Assembly (NCBI GenBank): GCA_029974035.1
Contig: JARKQG010000035.1
Location: forward strand, 1-61,314
From: Eubacteriales bacterium
Lineage (GTDB): Bacteria > Bacillota_A > Clostridia > Christensenellales > Aristaeellaceae
Direction: 5' to 3'
DNA length: 61,314 bases
The position numbers were made by a program, and so were the translations under genes. Shown here in pieces: positions 26,598 to 35,979 of the stretch. Positions within the stretch are counted from its first letter, which is position 1; each line of letters starts with the position of its first letter. Below the pieces are notes generated by a model, which ran no database searches, was not told the DNA's origin, and was given only the letters and a program-made list of their open reading frames with translations.

Positions 26598-28103
26598 TCA
26601 GGCGGTGGGATCGACCAGCCTGTCCACGTAGGTCTTGGCGTTGGCTTCCGTCACCCAGCCCTGCACGGTCTCATCGTAGTGGTCGTTCTTGGCGGTCTCC
26701 AGCGCCTCCGCGCTGATCTCCTCGCGGACCTGATCCAGCGGCACCGCGCCGGGGGTGACATCTGCGATGTACTTGATGATGTGCAGCCCGCTCTGGCTGA
26801 GCACCGGTTCGGACACGTCGCCCACCTTTTCAAGGGCCATCGCGGCGGTGGTGAATGCGTCGTCCCACATCTGGGAATCCGCGGACACGTAATAGCCGTT
26901 GGTCTTGGTCGGCTCGGTGGTCATGCCCTCGTCCTCGCCGTATTCCCCGATGAGCTTGTCAAAGTCCTCGCCGGCGGCGATCTTCGCCTGGATCTCGTCG
27001 ATCTTGGGCTGGAGCTTGGCGATGGCCGCGGTCCGCGCGGCGTCCAATTGCGTGGCGAGGTCGGCGCGCTTGGTCTCCAGCTCCGGCAGCGTCAGGTTCT
27101 CCAGCGCAACCTCGTCCGCGGTCGTATCGTCGGTTTCGTCCTCGAAAAGCTCGCCCTCGTCGGCAAAGGTCTCATCGCCGTCGGCGGCTTCGTCGCCCTC
27201 GGGCGCGGCGGTGGCGGCGCTGTCGGCGGCGGCGACGGCCTCATCCGGGCTGATGGCATCGGTAAACGCGGAGGCGTCGCCCTCCTCAAGGGAATCCTGG
27301 GCGGCCTCGGGGTTCTGAAGCTCCTCAATGCGCACGTTGACATCCTCAAGCTGCGATTCGAGATCAATCAGCGAAGCGGAATCCTCCTCGGGCAGCATCA
27401 GCAGGATGTGCTTGACCGCGCGGTAGCCCTCCGGCACCCAGGTGATGATGTCGCCGTAGGTGGCCGCGTTCTCAAAGTTGTAGGTATCCTCGGTGAAGGA
27501 CGCCTGGTCCTCGGTGACAGAGGCGTCGTAGGCGGCCTGGATATCCTCGTCGGTGATGATCACGCCTTCGGTGATTTCGCTTTTCAGCTTTTCCTGCCAG
27601 GCGTTCTCGATGTCGTACTGCTCGATGCTCTCCAGCGTGTAGCCGATGCTGTCCAGGTAATCCACGGCGTTTTGCCGCGTTTCCTCATCGGTGTCGCCCT
27701 GCAGGTAATCCATGTAATAGGTGACCGCGTCCTCATACTCGGTCTCGGCCTGGCTGAGGATCTCCGCCTTCTCGTCTTCGGAAAGATCGGTGAGGCCCAT
27801 CTCCTTGGCCTTGGACTCGATGATCTTCTGCTGCACCAGCGTGTCCAGCACCTGCTGCTTGAGATCGTTCTTATCGGTTTCGCTGGTGATGGCATAGCCG
27901 TAAGCCTCGTAATACGAAAGCCAGTTCTGGTATTCCGCAAGGGCATCGGCATAGGTCACCGTGCCGCCGGTATATTCCGCCACCACGGTGGCGTTCTGCT
28001 GGGCCTGCTCTTTTTCCTTGTCGATGGTGACCAATCCACAGCCAGAGAGGGTCAGCGCGGCGCACAGCGCCATGGCCAGCCATTTGGCAATCGTCTTCGT
28101 CAT
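26598..28103 (-). CDS. PrsA/SurA-like peptidyl-prolyl isomerase lipoprotein with a large acidic insertion
   Basis: A 501-residue extracytoplasmic foldase. The lipobox LSGC puts the lipid-modified cysteine at residue 22. Residues 40-200 are a SurA-type chaperone domain. The parvulin domain starts at VKHILLML (230-237) but is then broken by about 120 residues (240-360) that include a stretch dominated by Asp, Glu and Ala and flanking helices; the parvulin pattern resumes at KIAAGEDFDKLIGEYGEDEG and ends at LSQSGLHIIKYIAD. The ATG at 28103 has GGAAGG six bases upstream. It should help secreted proteins fold; whether the split rotamase domain is active is uncertain. Confidence 0.82.
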   Translation of the reverse strand: MTKTIAKWLAMALCAALTLSGCGLVTIDKEKEQAQQNATVVAEYTGGTVTYADALAEYQNWLSYYEAYGYAITSETDKNDLKQQVLDTLVQQKIIESKAKEMGLTDLSEDEKAEILSQAETEYEDAVTYYMDYLQGDTDEETRQNAVDYLDSIGYTLESIEQYDIENAWQEKLKSEITEGVIITDEDIQAAYDASVTEDQASFTEDTYNFENAATYGDIITWVPEGYRAVKHILLMLPEEDSASLIDLESQLEDVNVRIEELQNPEAAQDSLEEGDASAFTDAISPDEAVAAADSAATAAPEGDEAADGDETFADEGELFEDETDDTTADEVALENLTLPELETKRADLATQLDAARTAAIAKLQPKIDEIQAKIAAGEDFDKLIGEYGEDEGMTTEPTKTNGYYVSADSQMWDDAFTTAAMALEKVGDVSEPVLSQSGLHIIKYIADVTPGAVPLDQVREEISAEALETAKNDHYDETVQGWVTEANAKTYVDRLVDPTA

Positions 28104-28117
28104 CCGATACCTTCCTT

Positions 28118-28843
28118 TCAATACCGCTTCGGTTTCATTATACAGTTTTTTTCCGGGTTTACAAGCGTATTTGCGGCGGAGGCAAGGCGGAGATGGCTCT
28201 TTATTGCGTCCCAGGCCTGCCCCGGATGCGCCGACCCGGGCGAATTGGGGCGGGGCTGTGTCAGCACCAGCATCCGCTTCTGTCTGGAGGATATCCCCGT
28301 GAAGACCAGGTGCGCGCCGCCGGGATGTGCTTCGCCCTCGGCTTCGCGCACGATCAGCGCCGGGGCCACCACCGCGAACAGGCTGCGCCGCGCAAGCCGC
28401 GTCAGCGCAAAGACATCCCGCGCGCGGGGCGCCTCCCCCTCCGGCCCGGCCCGGTCCGGAGCGAGCCGACGGCGCTCCGGCGCGCAGCGGACGCGAAGCA
28501 CCGGGGACACCGCCGCCACCGCAAAAACCGGGTATTCCGCCGCCAGCACCAGCGCGAGCGCGGCACCGACGCCCAGGCCCGCCACGGCCACCGACGGACG
28601 CGCGCGGCTCAGCCGCGCATATGCCTCCCGCGCCCGGTCCAGCCAGACTTTCCAATTGGACGGGGCCGCGCCGGCCAAAGTTTCACGCGCGGTGTAAAGT
28701 GCCGGCGCCGACACGGTAAAGCCCGAATGGTTAAGTTCTCCGGCCAGTGCCCGGGCCGCCGGCCCGTCGGCGATGTCCGATAGGATCAGGCAGCCGTCCG
28801 CGCCGCCGTCCAGAAAAAGCCCGCCTTCGTCCCGCTCACCCAT
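28118..28843 (-). CDS. Alpha/beta-hydrolase-like protein lacking the nucleophile (pseudo-esterase)
   Basis: A 241-residue protein that resembles carboxylesterase Est30-type hydrolases: CLILSDIADGPAARALAGEL at the start, NHSGFTVSAPAL, a helix with W67, then VAVAGLGVGAALALVLA. The nucleophile elbow should read GxSxG but is G89-L-G91-V-G93, so the serine is missing. LIVREAEGEAH and HLVFTGISS mark the later strands. It ends 14 bp before the foldase gene. It may be a binding or scaffold protein, or a decaying gene, although the frame is intact. Confidence 0.55.
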   Translation of the reverse strand: MGERDEGGLFLDGGADGCLILSDIADGPAARALAGELNHSGFTVSAPALYTARETLAGAAPSNWKVWLDRAREAYARLSRARPSVAVAGLGVGAALALVLAAEYPVFAVAAVSPVLRVRCAPERRRLAPDRAGPEGEAPRARDVFALTRLARRSLFAVVAPALIVREAEGEAHPGGAHLVFTGISSRQKRMLVLTQPRPNSPGSAHPGQAWDAIKSHLRLASAANTLVNPEKNCIMKPKRY

Positions 28844-28888
28844 GGCGTGTCCCCCCTCCTCCGCATCCCTATGAGGGGGGGCGGAGGG

Positions 28889-29938
28889 TTATGCCAGCGT
28901 GCGGACGAAGGTGCCCGGCCAGGCGTAGCGCGGCGCGTCGGGCACAAATTCCGGCACCGACGCCCAGGGCGCGGCGCAGAAGGGCGCATCGATGGAGCGC
29001 GCGATCTCGATGACGTCGCCGACGATGGCGCTGGCGGTGGGCAGCGAGCCCGCGCCGCGGCCGTAGAACATCACGTCGCCGACAAAGTCGCCCGTCACCA
29101 AAATGCCATTGAACACGTCGTTCACGCCGTGGAGCATGTGTCCCTCCGGTACAAACGCCGGAGACACCCAGCCCGTCCAGCCCTCGCCCAGGCGGTATGC
29201 GCGGGCGATGAGCTTGATGGTGCCGCCCATCTCATGGGCGCGGGCAAAATCCGCCTCGGTGATGGCCTTGATGCCGGTGGTGGGAATCTTTCCATCATCG
29301 GAAAACTTTGCGCCGAAGGCGGTGTTGGCCAGAATTGCCAGCTTTCGCCGGGCATCCCAGCCCTCGAGGTCCGCGTCCGGGTTGCCCTCCACGTACCCAA
29401 ACTGCTTGGCCTCGCCCAGCGCCGCCGAAAAGCTGAAGCCCGACTTTTCCATCCGCGTCAGCAGATAGTTGGTGCTGCAGTTGACGATGCCGGAGATGCC
29501 CAGAATGCGGTTTCCGGCAAGGCAGGTGCCCAGCGGCCGGAGGATCGGCACGCCGCCGCCCACCGCCGCCTCGTAGCGGTACATGACGCCGTTTCCCGCG
29601 GCCAGCGCGCCCAGCTCGTCGCCCTTTTCCGCCACCAGTTCCTTGTTGGAGGTCACCACATGGCGCCCCGCCGCCAGCGCGCGCCGGGTCAGCGCATGCG
29701 CGATGCCGCATCCGCCGATGGATTCCACAAAAATGCGCGTGTCCGCGCTTTCAAGCGCCTCGTCCAGCGACGACACCTGCCGAACGCCCTCGGGCACCGC
29801 GACCGGCCGCACGTCCAGCACGTGCGTCAAGAGGACGTCCCGCCCCGCCGAACGTGAGATTCCCTTCGCATTTTCCGTCAGCATTTTCATCGCGCCCGAG
29901 CCCACCGTGCCGCATCCCATGATCGCAACGCCCGTCAT
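28889..29938 (-). CDS. hom: Homoserine dehydrogenase
   Basis: Reduces aspartate semialdehyde to homoserine, the branch step to threonine and methionine. The 349-residue enzyme has the Rossmann motif GCGTVGSG at residues 9-16, VTSNKELVA, the substrate site GGGVPIL and the catalytic stretch DADLEGWDARRKLA. There is no C-terminal ACT domain, so feedback control by threonine through that domain is absent. It starts directly after the stop of the PfkB gene (TAAATG). Threonine synthase lies 22 kb away in the window; the homoserine kinase gene is not here. Confidence 0.93.
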   Translation of the reverse strand: MTGVAIMGCGTVGSGAMKMLTENAKGISRSAGRDVLLTHVLDVRPVAVPEGVRQVSSLDEALESADTRIFVESIGGCGIAHALTRRALAAGRHVVTSNKELVAEKGDELGALAAGNGVMYRYEAAVGGGVPILRPLGTCLAGNRILGISGIVNCSTNYLLTRMEKSGFSFSAALGEAKQFGYVEGNPDADLEGWDARRKLAILANTAFGAKFSDDGKIPTTGIKAITEADFARAHEMGGTIKLIARAYRLGEGWTGWVSPAFVPEGHMLHGVNDVFNGILVTGDFVGDVMFYGRGAGSLPTASAIVGDVIEIARSIDAPFCAAPWASVPEFVPDAPRYAWPGTFVRTLA

Positions 29939-30865
29939 TTACATCACCTTCTGAATTGATATGGTTTCATATATATGCCGATACGCCGCAAGCGGTGCCG
30001 CCTGGGTGCCTTCGGTGGACACGGCGGCGCCCGCCGCCGCGACGCCCGCCCGGAGGACGGCTTCCAATCCCTGCCCCGCCTCGAGGGCCGCCACGGCGCC
30101 CGCCACCATCGCGTCGCCCGCGCCCACCGTGGAGCGGACCGGCACCTCCGGCGGCGGCGCAAACAGGCACTCGCCCCGGCGAACCGCCAGCGCCCCCTCG
30201 CCGCCCAGCGATACCAGCGCGGTTTCCACGCCCATGCCGACAATTTCCAGCGCGGCGCGGCGCACATCGTCCAGCGAGTTCAGCGCCCGCCCGGTCAGCC
30301 CCTCCAGCTCCCGCCGGTTGGGCTTGACGAGGGCCACCCCCGCGTCAAGCGCCCGCTTAAGCGCCTCGCCGTCCGCATCCAGCGCCACGCGGCAGCCCCC
30401 CGCCGCCAGGGCCAGCCGCCGATAGTAGTCCTTCGGGCATCCCGGCGGCAGCGAGCCGGTCAGCACCATCCAGCCGCCCCGCGCCGCGTGGCGCTGAACG
30501 CGCGCGCAAAGCGCGTCCAGATCCTCCGCCGTCACCGGCGCGCCCGCCTCGTTGAACTCGGTCACCGCTCCGGCCTCGCGGTCCAGCACCTTGACGTTGA
30601 CGCGCATCGCCCCGGGCAGCTGAAGAAAGTCCGCCTCGACCCCTCCGGCATGCAGCGCAGCGCCAAAAAAATCCGCGTCCGCCGCCCGCATGAAGCCGGT
30701 GACGGCCGCCGCCGCGCCCAGCCGGGCGGCCGTCAGCGCCACGTTCACCGCCTTGCCGCCGGCGTCGGTGCGGGTCGACAGCGCGCGGTTCGTGCCGTAG
30801 GGCACGAGGCGCTCAATCTCAATGGTGCGGTCGATCGAAAGGTTCAGGCCTACCGCCGTAATCAA
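29939..30865 (-). CDS. PfkB family sugar-phosphate kinase, 1-phosphofructokinase-like
   Basis: A 308-residue ribokinase-fold kinase. The start is the TTG at 30865, seven bases after GGGAGG, which gives the usual leader ITAVGLNLSIDRT. GGKAVNVALTAARLG near residue 38 and the catalytic STVGAGDAMVAG near 250 are conserved. The pattern fits FruK/LacC-type kinases that phosphorylate fructose-1-phosphate or tagatose-6-phosphate; there is no PTS gene beside it. It is cotranscribed with hom. Confidence 0.85.
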   Translation of the reverse strand: MITAVGLNLSIDRTIEIERLVPYGTNRALSTRTDAGGKAVNVALTAARLGAAAAVTGFMRAADADFFGAALHAGGVEADFLQLPGAMRVNVKVLDREAGAVTEFNEAGAPVTAEDLDALCARVQRHAARGGWMVLTGSLPPGCPKDYYRRLALAAGGCRVALDADGEALKRALDAGVALVKPNRRELEGLTGRALNSLDDVRRAALEIVGMGVETALVSLGGEGALAVRRGECLFAPPPEVPVRSTVGAGDAMVAGAVAALEAGQGLEAVLRAGVAAAGAAVSTEGTQAAPLAAYRHIYETISIQKVM

Positions 30866-30916
30866 TGGATTCCCTCCCAAGCCGGGCGCTTTGGCGCCCT
30901 TTTGTTTTTCGCGGCG

Positions 30917-32203
30917 CTACAGTCTGACGGTCTGGCGCGGGCGCGCAACGCGGGTGCGATCCTTGGAGCGCATGGAAATGCCCAGCACAATGCCCAGGCC
31001 CGTCATGTTTGTCAGAAGGTTTGAACCCCCGTAGCTGATGAAGGGCAGCGGAATGCCCGTGACGGGCAAAAGCCCCACCACCATGCCGATGTTTTCAATG
31101 ATGTGAAACGCCAGCATGCCCATCACGCCCAGGATCACGTAGGAGCCGAAGGCGTCCGCCGCGCGCATGCTCATGATCATCATGCGCACCAGCATCAGCG
31201 CCAGCGCGCCGACGACCGCCGCGGCACCGACAAAGCCGAAGGTTTCGCCCACGATGGCGAAGATGAAGTCGGTATGGTCGTCGGGGATGTAGTTCAGAGA
31301 GGCGAAGCTGCCCACCGAGAACAGCCCCTTGCCGTACATGCCGCCGGAGCCCAGCGCGATGCGGGCATTGGCCATCTGCATGCCGGCGCCGGAAGTGTCC
31401 AGCGTGGGGTCCAGCCACACGAGGATGCGGTTGGTGCGGAAGTTGCCCTCGGAGGTATTCATGAAGTACCAGACCGGCACCATCAATAGCACCGCCACGC
31501 AGATCATGCCGATGATGAGCTTATAGTTGGTGCCGGAGGCAAACAGCATCACCGCGAAGATCATGATGTATACCAGCGCCGTGCCGTAGTCCGGCTGCGC
31601 CGCGATCAGAACCAGCGGAAGGCCCACGTAGACCAGCACCGGCACCAGCTCCGCCACGGTGGTGATGGGCTTTTGCCGCCCGGCAAAGAGCTTGGCCATG
31701 GAGATGATAATGGCCAGCTTCCCGAATTCGGAGGGCTGCAGGGTGCGGTTGGCGTCGGTACCCCAGCGAAACCAGCCCGCCATGTTGCCGCGGCCGCGCT
31801 CCATGAACAGCACGATGAACAGAAGCGCGATGTTCGCCCAGTAGATCAGGTTGGCCCATTTGGACAGGTATTCGTAGTCCAGGTACACCATGGCCGCCAT
31901 CAACACCAGGCCCGCCATGATCCAGATGATCTGCAGCCTCGCGTAGGTGAAGGGCTGCGTGGACAGCATCTCCGTCAGCGACGTGGGCTGCGTGTCCGTC
32001 GGCGTGGCGGTGGCGCTGAAGATGCACACCACGCCAAAGAGCGCGACGCCCATCACCAGCAGGAAAAAGCCCCAGTCGAACGAGCGCATCATGTGGGCGC
32101 TGAACCGGTTGGCCTGGATGAGCTTTGCGATTTGCCGGAAGCGCTGGCGCGCGGTCGATGCCTGCCCGCCCTTCGCCCTTTCGGTCATTCCTCTTGCCGT
32201 CAT
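30917..32203 (-). CDS. rodA: Rod shape-determining glycan polymerase RodA
   Basis: A SEDS-family peptidoglycan polymerase of 428 residues with about ten membrane helices. Family motifs include RTLQPSEFGKLAIII, AAQPDYGTALV, GSGGMYGKGLF and the C-terminal GIPLPFISYGGSNLLTNM. The neighbours mrdA and mreBCD make it RodA rather than FtsW. The N-terminal 40 residues are a cytoplasmic extension. It overlaps minD by 4 bp. Confidence 0.92.
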   Translation of the reverse strand: MTARGMTERAKGGQASTARQRFRQIAKLIQANRFSAHMMRSFDWGFFLLVMGVALFGVVCIFSATATPTDTQPTSLTEMLSTQPFTYARLQIIWIMAGLVLMAAMVYLDYEYLSKWANLIYWANIALLFIVLFMERGRGNMAGWFRWGTDANRTLQPSEFGKLAIIISMAKLFAGRQKPITTVAELVPVLVYVGLPLVLIAAQPDYGTALVYIMIFAVMLFASGTNYKLIIGMICVAVLLMVPVWYFMNTSEGNFRTNRILVWLDPTLDTSGAGMQMANARIALGSGGMYGKGLFSVGSFASLNYIPDDHTDFIFAIVGETFGFVGAAAVVGALALMLVRMMIMSMRAADAFGSYVILGVMGMLAFHIIENIGMVVGLLPVTGIPLPFISYGGSNLLTNMTGLGIVLGISMRSKDRTRVARPRQTVRL

Positions 32204-32976
32204 TGTGTAATCGCCCTCGCTATGCGTTTGATCAGCCGCTCGCGCCGGACCGGCCCGATCGGGATGTCCTCGCCCATCATGCGGCGGGACAGTTCGCGGA
32301 TCGCCCGGCCCGCCGGGGATGCGCCCAGCGCGGCGGGCCGCTCCGGCGCCGCGCCGGGGATGGCCGCGTCCTCCGGGATCACGGCGATAAGCGGCAGGTT
32401 AAGGCGCTCCGCGCGCTCCTCGGCCAGCCGGAGGGCGGCGCGGCCCGCGCCCCGGACGCGGTTGAAGGCCAGAAGCGGCCGCAGGATGTCGCACCGCTCC
32501 AAAAGCCCCGTCACGCGCTCGGCGTCCCGCATGGACACGGGGTCTGTCAGCGCCACGATCAGCGCCTGGTCCGCGCCGGAAGCGGCGTTTCGGAAGCCGC
32601 GGCCCACGCCGGCGGGGCTGTCGATCAGCACCCAGTCAAAGCGCATCTTCAGTTCGTCCATCACCTCGCGGGCGCGGTGGGGGGACAGGGCGTCGCTGCC
32701 GCGGGTCTGCGCCGCGCTGATCAGCGAGAGGCCCGGCACCGTCGGGTGCTTTACGATGGCCTGCTTGACGCGGCACAGGCCGTCCGCCACGTCGGCCAGA
32801 TCGTAGACGATGCGGTCTTCCAGCCCGCAGAGGATGTCCAGCGAGCGCATGCCCATGTCCACGTCCACCAGCGCCACGGCCTTCCCCGCCGCGGCCAGCG
32901 CCGCGCCCAGGTTGAGGGCGACGGTGGACTTGCCGCTGCCGCCCTTGCCGGAGGTGATCACAAGTGACTGTCCCAT
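32200..32976 (-). CDS. minD: Septum site-determining ATPase MinD
   Basis: A 258-residue membrane-associated ATPase of the ParA superfamily. The deviant Walker A is SGKGGSGKST near residue 9; DVDMGMRSLDILCGLE and VLIDSPAGVGRG are the other nucleotide motifs. The C terminus (RRERLIKRIARAIT) is an amphipathic helix like the MinD membrane anchor. In clostridial operons of this layout minC and minE flank minD; neither is present here. It lies 10 bp after mrdA and overlaps rodA. Confidence 0.88.
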   Translation of the reverse strand: MGQSLVITSGKGGSGKSTVALNLGAALAAAGKAVALVDVDMGMRSLDILCGLEDRIVYDLADVADGLCRVKQAIVKHPTVPGLSLISAAQTRGSDALSPHRAREVMDELKMRFDWVLIDSPAGVGRGFRNAASGADQALIVALTDPVSMRDAERVTGLLERCDILRPLLAFNRVRGAGRAALRLAEERAERLNLPLIAVIPEDAAIPGAAPERPAALGASPAGRAIRELSRRMMGEDIPIGPVRRERLIKRIARAITQ

Positions 32977-32986
32977 CCCGCCTCCG

Positions 32987-35518
32987 TCACTCGGCCAGGC
33001 GGTCCGTCTGGGGGACGGTGGCCGTGTCGCTCTTTTTCAGGCTGTCCAGATAGTACTCGATGACCTTGATGACACCGGGGGCCGACTTGGCGCCCGCGTA
33101 GCCGTTCTGGATGTAGCTGACCACCACGATCTGCGGTTCGCTGTCGTAGGGCGCGTAGGTCACCAGCCAGGAGTTGTTTTCCACGTCCAGGTTGGTCCTC
33201 TGGGCCGTACCGGTCTTGGCGGCGATCTTGTAGGGGGATTTGGAAAAGTAGGCGGCAGCGGTGCCGTCGTTTTCCACCGAGGTCACTTCCTCCATGCCGC
33301 GCTGGATGGCGGCGATGTAGCTCTTGGCGCCGGAGATGTGGTTGACCGCGGTGGGCTCCTTTTCCAAAATCACGCTGCCGCTGGGGGAAACCACCTTGTC
33401 CAGCACGTTCACATCGTAGACGGTGCCGCCGTTTGCGATGGCCGCCACGTACCGGGCCACCGCCACCGGCGTCACCTGGGTGATGGACTGGCCGATGGAC
33501 GCCATGATGGTTTCGTTGCTCGTCCAGCGCAGGTCGTTGATGTAGTAGAAAAACTCGTTGACGAGGAAGTTGCTGGAGATGTAGCGGCTGGGCAGGTTCA
33601 TGTCCTCCAGCAAAATCTGCTGGATCTTCTTGCTCCACGTTTCCTTGAGGCCTTCGGTGTTGACCACGTCCAGCAGCTTTTTGGTCACCTGGTCCATGCG
33701 CTCCTCGCCGTACTCAATGCCCCGGTCCTCGCCGATGCGCGTCAGCGCCTTTTTGATCATGTAGGCGGAGTAGATGGGCTTGGAGGTGTACTGCTTGTCG
33801 ATGGCGCGGTCGGAGTCGTAGAGCATCTGCTGGTTGCCCACAAAGCTGGTGGACTCGTTGGGCAGTTCGATGCCGGTGCGGCTGGTCAGGCCCAGAAGCG
33901 CCGCCCACTTGGTCAGCTTTTCGCTGCCCAGGTCGTAGCCCACGGTGAAGAAGAAGTAGTTGCAGCTGTTTTTCAGGCCCTCCACCACCGTCTGATTGGC
34001 GTGCTTCCACCGCTGGCTGGGAGAGATCCAGCAGCTGGGCGGGTGGACGGCGTCGGTCTTGGTGAAGGCGCCCTTGTCGCTGATCACCGTATCGAGGGTA
34101 ATGACCCCCTCCATCAGCCCGCCCAGGGCGGTGACCAGCTTGAAGATGGAGCCGGGGGTGTCGCGGGCGGAAATGGTACGGTTGTACAGCGGGTTGCGGC
34201 TGTCGTTGATCAGCTCGTTCCACACGGCGGAGTCGACGCCCTCGGAGAACATCGAAAGGTCAAAGCTGGGGTAGCTGGCCAGGGCCAGCACCCGGCCGGT
34301 GTGCGGATCAATGGCGATCATCGCGCCGGTCCGGGCGGTTTCGATCTCCTTTTCCTCTTCGGCGTACTTGCCCAGCTCGGTGCGGTTTTGGGTGCGCCAG
34401 GCGCCGGAATTGATCAGGGTCTCCTGCTCCTCGCGGATGACATCGATGTTCTTTTCCAGGTATTTTTCCATGACCGCCTGAAGCTGCGCGTCAATGGTCA
34501 GGTAGACGTCGTTGCCGTCCAGCGGGGCCTGGTAGGAAATTTCGCGGATGATCTTGCCGCGGTTGTTGACCTCCACCACCCGCTTGCCCTGGCGGTAGGC
34601 GATGTAGGGGGTCAGCTGATCCTCCATGGAGTACTCGATGCCGGTCTGGCCCACCATGGCGTCGGTGGCGTAGCCCTTTTCCCGGTAGGCCTCCAGGGCG
34701 CTGTCGCCGGAGATCTTGGAGATGTAGCCGATGGTGTGGGCCGCCAGCGTCTTTTTGGGGTAGACGCGGGTGGACCCCTCGGAGATGGTGATGCCGGGCA
34801 GGTCGTTGGCGCGCACCTCAATCTCCGAAACGGTTTCAAAGTCCACGTTGTAGGCGATGGTCACCGGCTGGGAGAGGTAGTTGTACATGCGCGACTGCTG
34901 CCACACCGTCAGCACCTTGACCTTTTCCGATTCGGTCAGGGTGTCGGGTATGGAGTAGTTCTGGCAGAGCGTGTCAAAAAGCTGCGCCTCCGGAACGCCC
35001 GTCAGGTAGAAATTGGCGCGCCACTGCTCCTCGCGCTTGGCCTCGACGGTGGGGTTGTCGCTGCCGCCGTTGAAGTGCCAGGCGCCGTCGGCGCCCTTTT
35101 CCAGCCAGAAGCCGGTAATGACCTTCTTGCCGTTGGACTCGATCAGACGGATGGCGTCGATGATGGCGCGGGTGTACTCCGCGCGGTCGGCTTCCGAGGA
35201 GAGGCTCGGGTCGCGGTAGAACTGCACGTTGTAGGACCGCTTGTCATAGGCCAGCGGCGTCATGTTGGCGTCGTATATGGTGCCGCGCATGCCGGTGAGG
35301 GTGATGGAGCGGTTGGTCTTGCTGGCGGCCTGCTGGGCGTACTCGGCGCCGCTGGCGACCAGAAGATCGTACATCTTGAAAAATACCGCCGCAAACACCA
35401 GAAGAAGCAGCACGATGCCGCCCACATAGCGGCCGACGGATGGTTTCGTGGAAATCCCTCCCTTCCCGGGGTCAGCGCCCGGCCCAGCGGGACCATCTGG
35501 GCTTGAGCATGCGGTCAT
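32987..35518 (-). CDS. mrdA: Penicillin-binding protein 2, elongation transpeptidase
   Basis: A class B PBP of up to 843 residues that crosslinks peptidoglycan during elongation. It has one N-terminal membrane helix, a pedestal domain and a transpeptidase domain with the SxxK motif in PGSIFKLVTA, the SxN motif in NSCNYFFF and KTGT in AAKTGTAQR. The start is unclear. The ATG at 35518 has no ribosome site and lies within mreD. A strong GGGAAGGGAGG stands just before an ATT codon at 35455, which would give 822 residues. Confidence 0.9.
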   Translation of the reverse strand: MTACSSPDGPAGPGADPGKGGISTKPSVGRYVGGIVLLLLVFAAVFFKMYDLLVASGAEYAQQAASKTNRSITLTGMRGTIYDANMTPLAYDKRSYNVQFYRDPSLSSEADRAEYTRAIIDAIRLIESNGKKVITGFWLEKGADGAWHFNGGSDNPTVEAKREEQWRANFYLTGVPEAQLFDTLCQNYSIPDTLTESEKVKVLTVWQQSRMYNYLSQPVTIAYNVDFETVSEIEVRANDLPGITISEGSTRVYPKKTLAAHTIGYISKISGDSALEAYREKGYATDAMVGQTGIEYSMEDQLTPYIAYRQGKRVVEVNNRGKIIREISYQAPLDGNDVYLTIDAQLQAVMEKYLEKNIDVIREEQETLINSGAWRTQNRTELGKYAEEEKEIETARTGAMIAIDPHTGRVLALASYPSFDLSMFSEGVDSAVWNELINDSRNPLYNRTISARDTPGSIFKLVTALGGLMEGVITLDTVISDKGAFTKTDAVHPPSCWISPSQRWKHANQTVVEGLKNSCNYFFFTVGYDLGSEKLTKWAALLGLTSRTGIELPNESTSFVGNQQMLYDSDRAIDKQYTSKPIYSAYMIKKALTRIGEDRGIEYGEERMDQVTKKLLDVVNTEGLKETWSKKIQQILLEDMNLPSRYISSNFLVNEFFYYINDLRWTSNETIMASIGQSITQVTPVAVARYVAAIANGGTVYDVNVLDKVVSPSGSVILEKEPTAVNHISGAKSYIAAIQRGMEEVTSVENDGTAAAYFSKSPYKIAAKTGTAQRTNLDVENNSWLVTYAPYDSEPQIVVVSYIQNGYAGAKSAPGVIKVIEYYLDSLKKSDTATVPQTDRLAE

Positions 35519-35963
35519 ACAAAAGATACAGCGGCTGGATCAGCACCACCTGCAGCGCGACGCGGATCAGCGCGTCCCGGATGTCCGTGCCGGATACGGA
35601 GGCGCCCGTAAGCGCCGCGTAGGCGCCCATCACCGTCTCGTAGCCGGCGAGGGCGATCAGCGGTGCGACCACCGGCGTCAGGATGTAGCGCTGAAACCTG
35701 CGCCCGGCCACGCCGGAGGCATACCCCGCCGCGATGTAGAGCACCGTGCGCAGGCCCATGGGGTAGCCTGTCAGGATGTCGATCAGGAGCCCGCCGATCA
35801 TGCCGTAGAGCGAGCCGCGGGTGCGGCCCAGAAGCAGGCCAAACTCAATGGTGGTGACCAGCGTCATCATCGGCAGGTAACGGCTGCGGACCAGCACCGG
35901 CAGGATCGCCAGATCCAGGAGCACGGACGCGATCAGCAGAACCGTCGGAACAACTCTTCGCAA
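35472..35963 (-). CDS. mreD: Rod shape-determining protein MreD
   Basis: A 163-residue integral membrane protein with about five helices and the family pattern FGLLLGRTRGSLYGMIGGLLIDILTG. It links MreC and the elongation machinery. The start is a TTG at 35963 with GGAGGTG upstream. It is 16 bp after mreC and overlaps the upstream-most mrdA start. Confidence 0.87.
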   Translation of the reverse strand: MRRVVPTVLLIASVLLDLAILPVLVRSRYLPMMTLVTTIEFGLLLGRTRGSLYGMIGGLLIDILTGYPMGLRTVLYIAAGYASGVAGRRFQRYILTPVVAPLIALAGYETVMGAYAALTGASVSGTDIRDALIRVALQVVLIQPLYLLYDRMLKPRWSRWAGR

Positions 35964-35979
35964 GCGCGCACCTCCCGCG

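Noticed and set aside
32810..35506. 898-codon open frame opposite mrdA
   Set aside because: It is the antisense of a conserved penicillin-binding protein; its Gly/Val/His-rich composition has no domain pattern.
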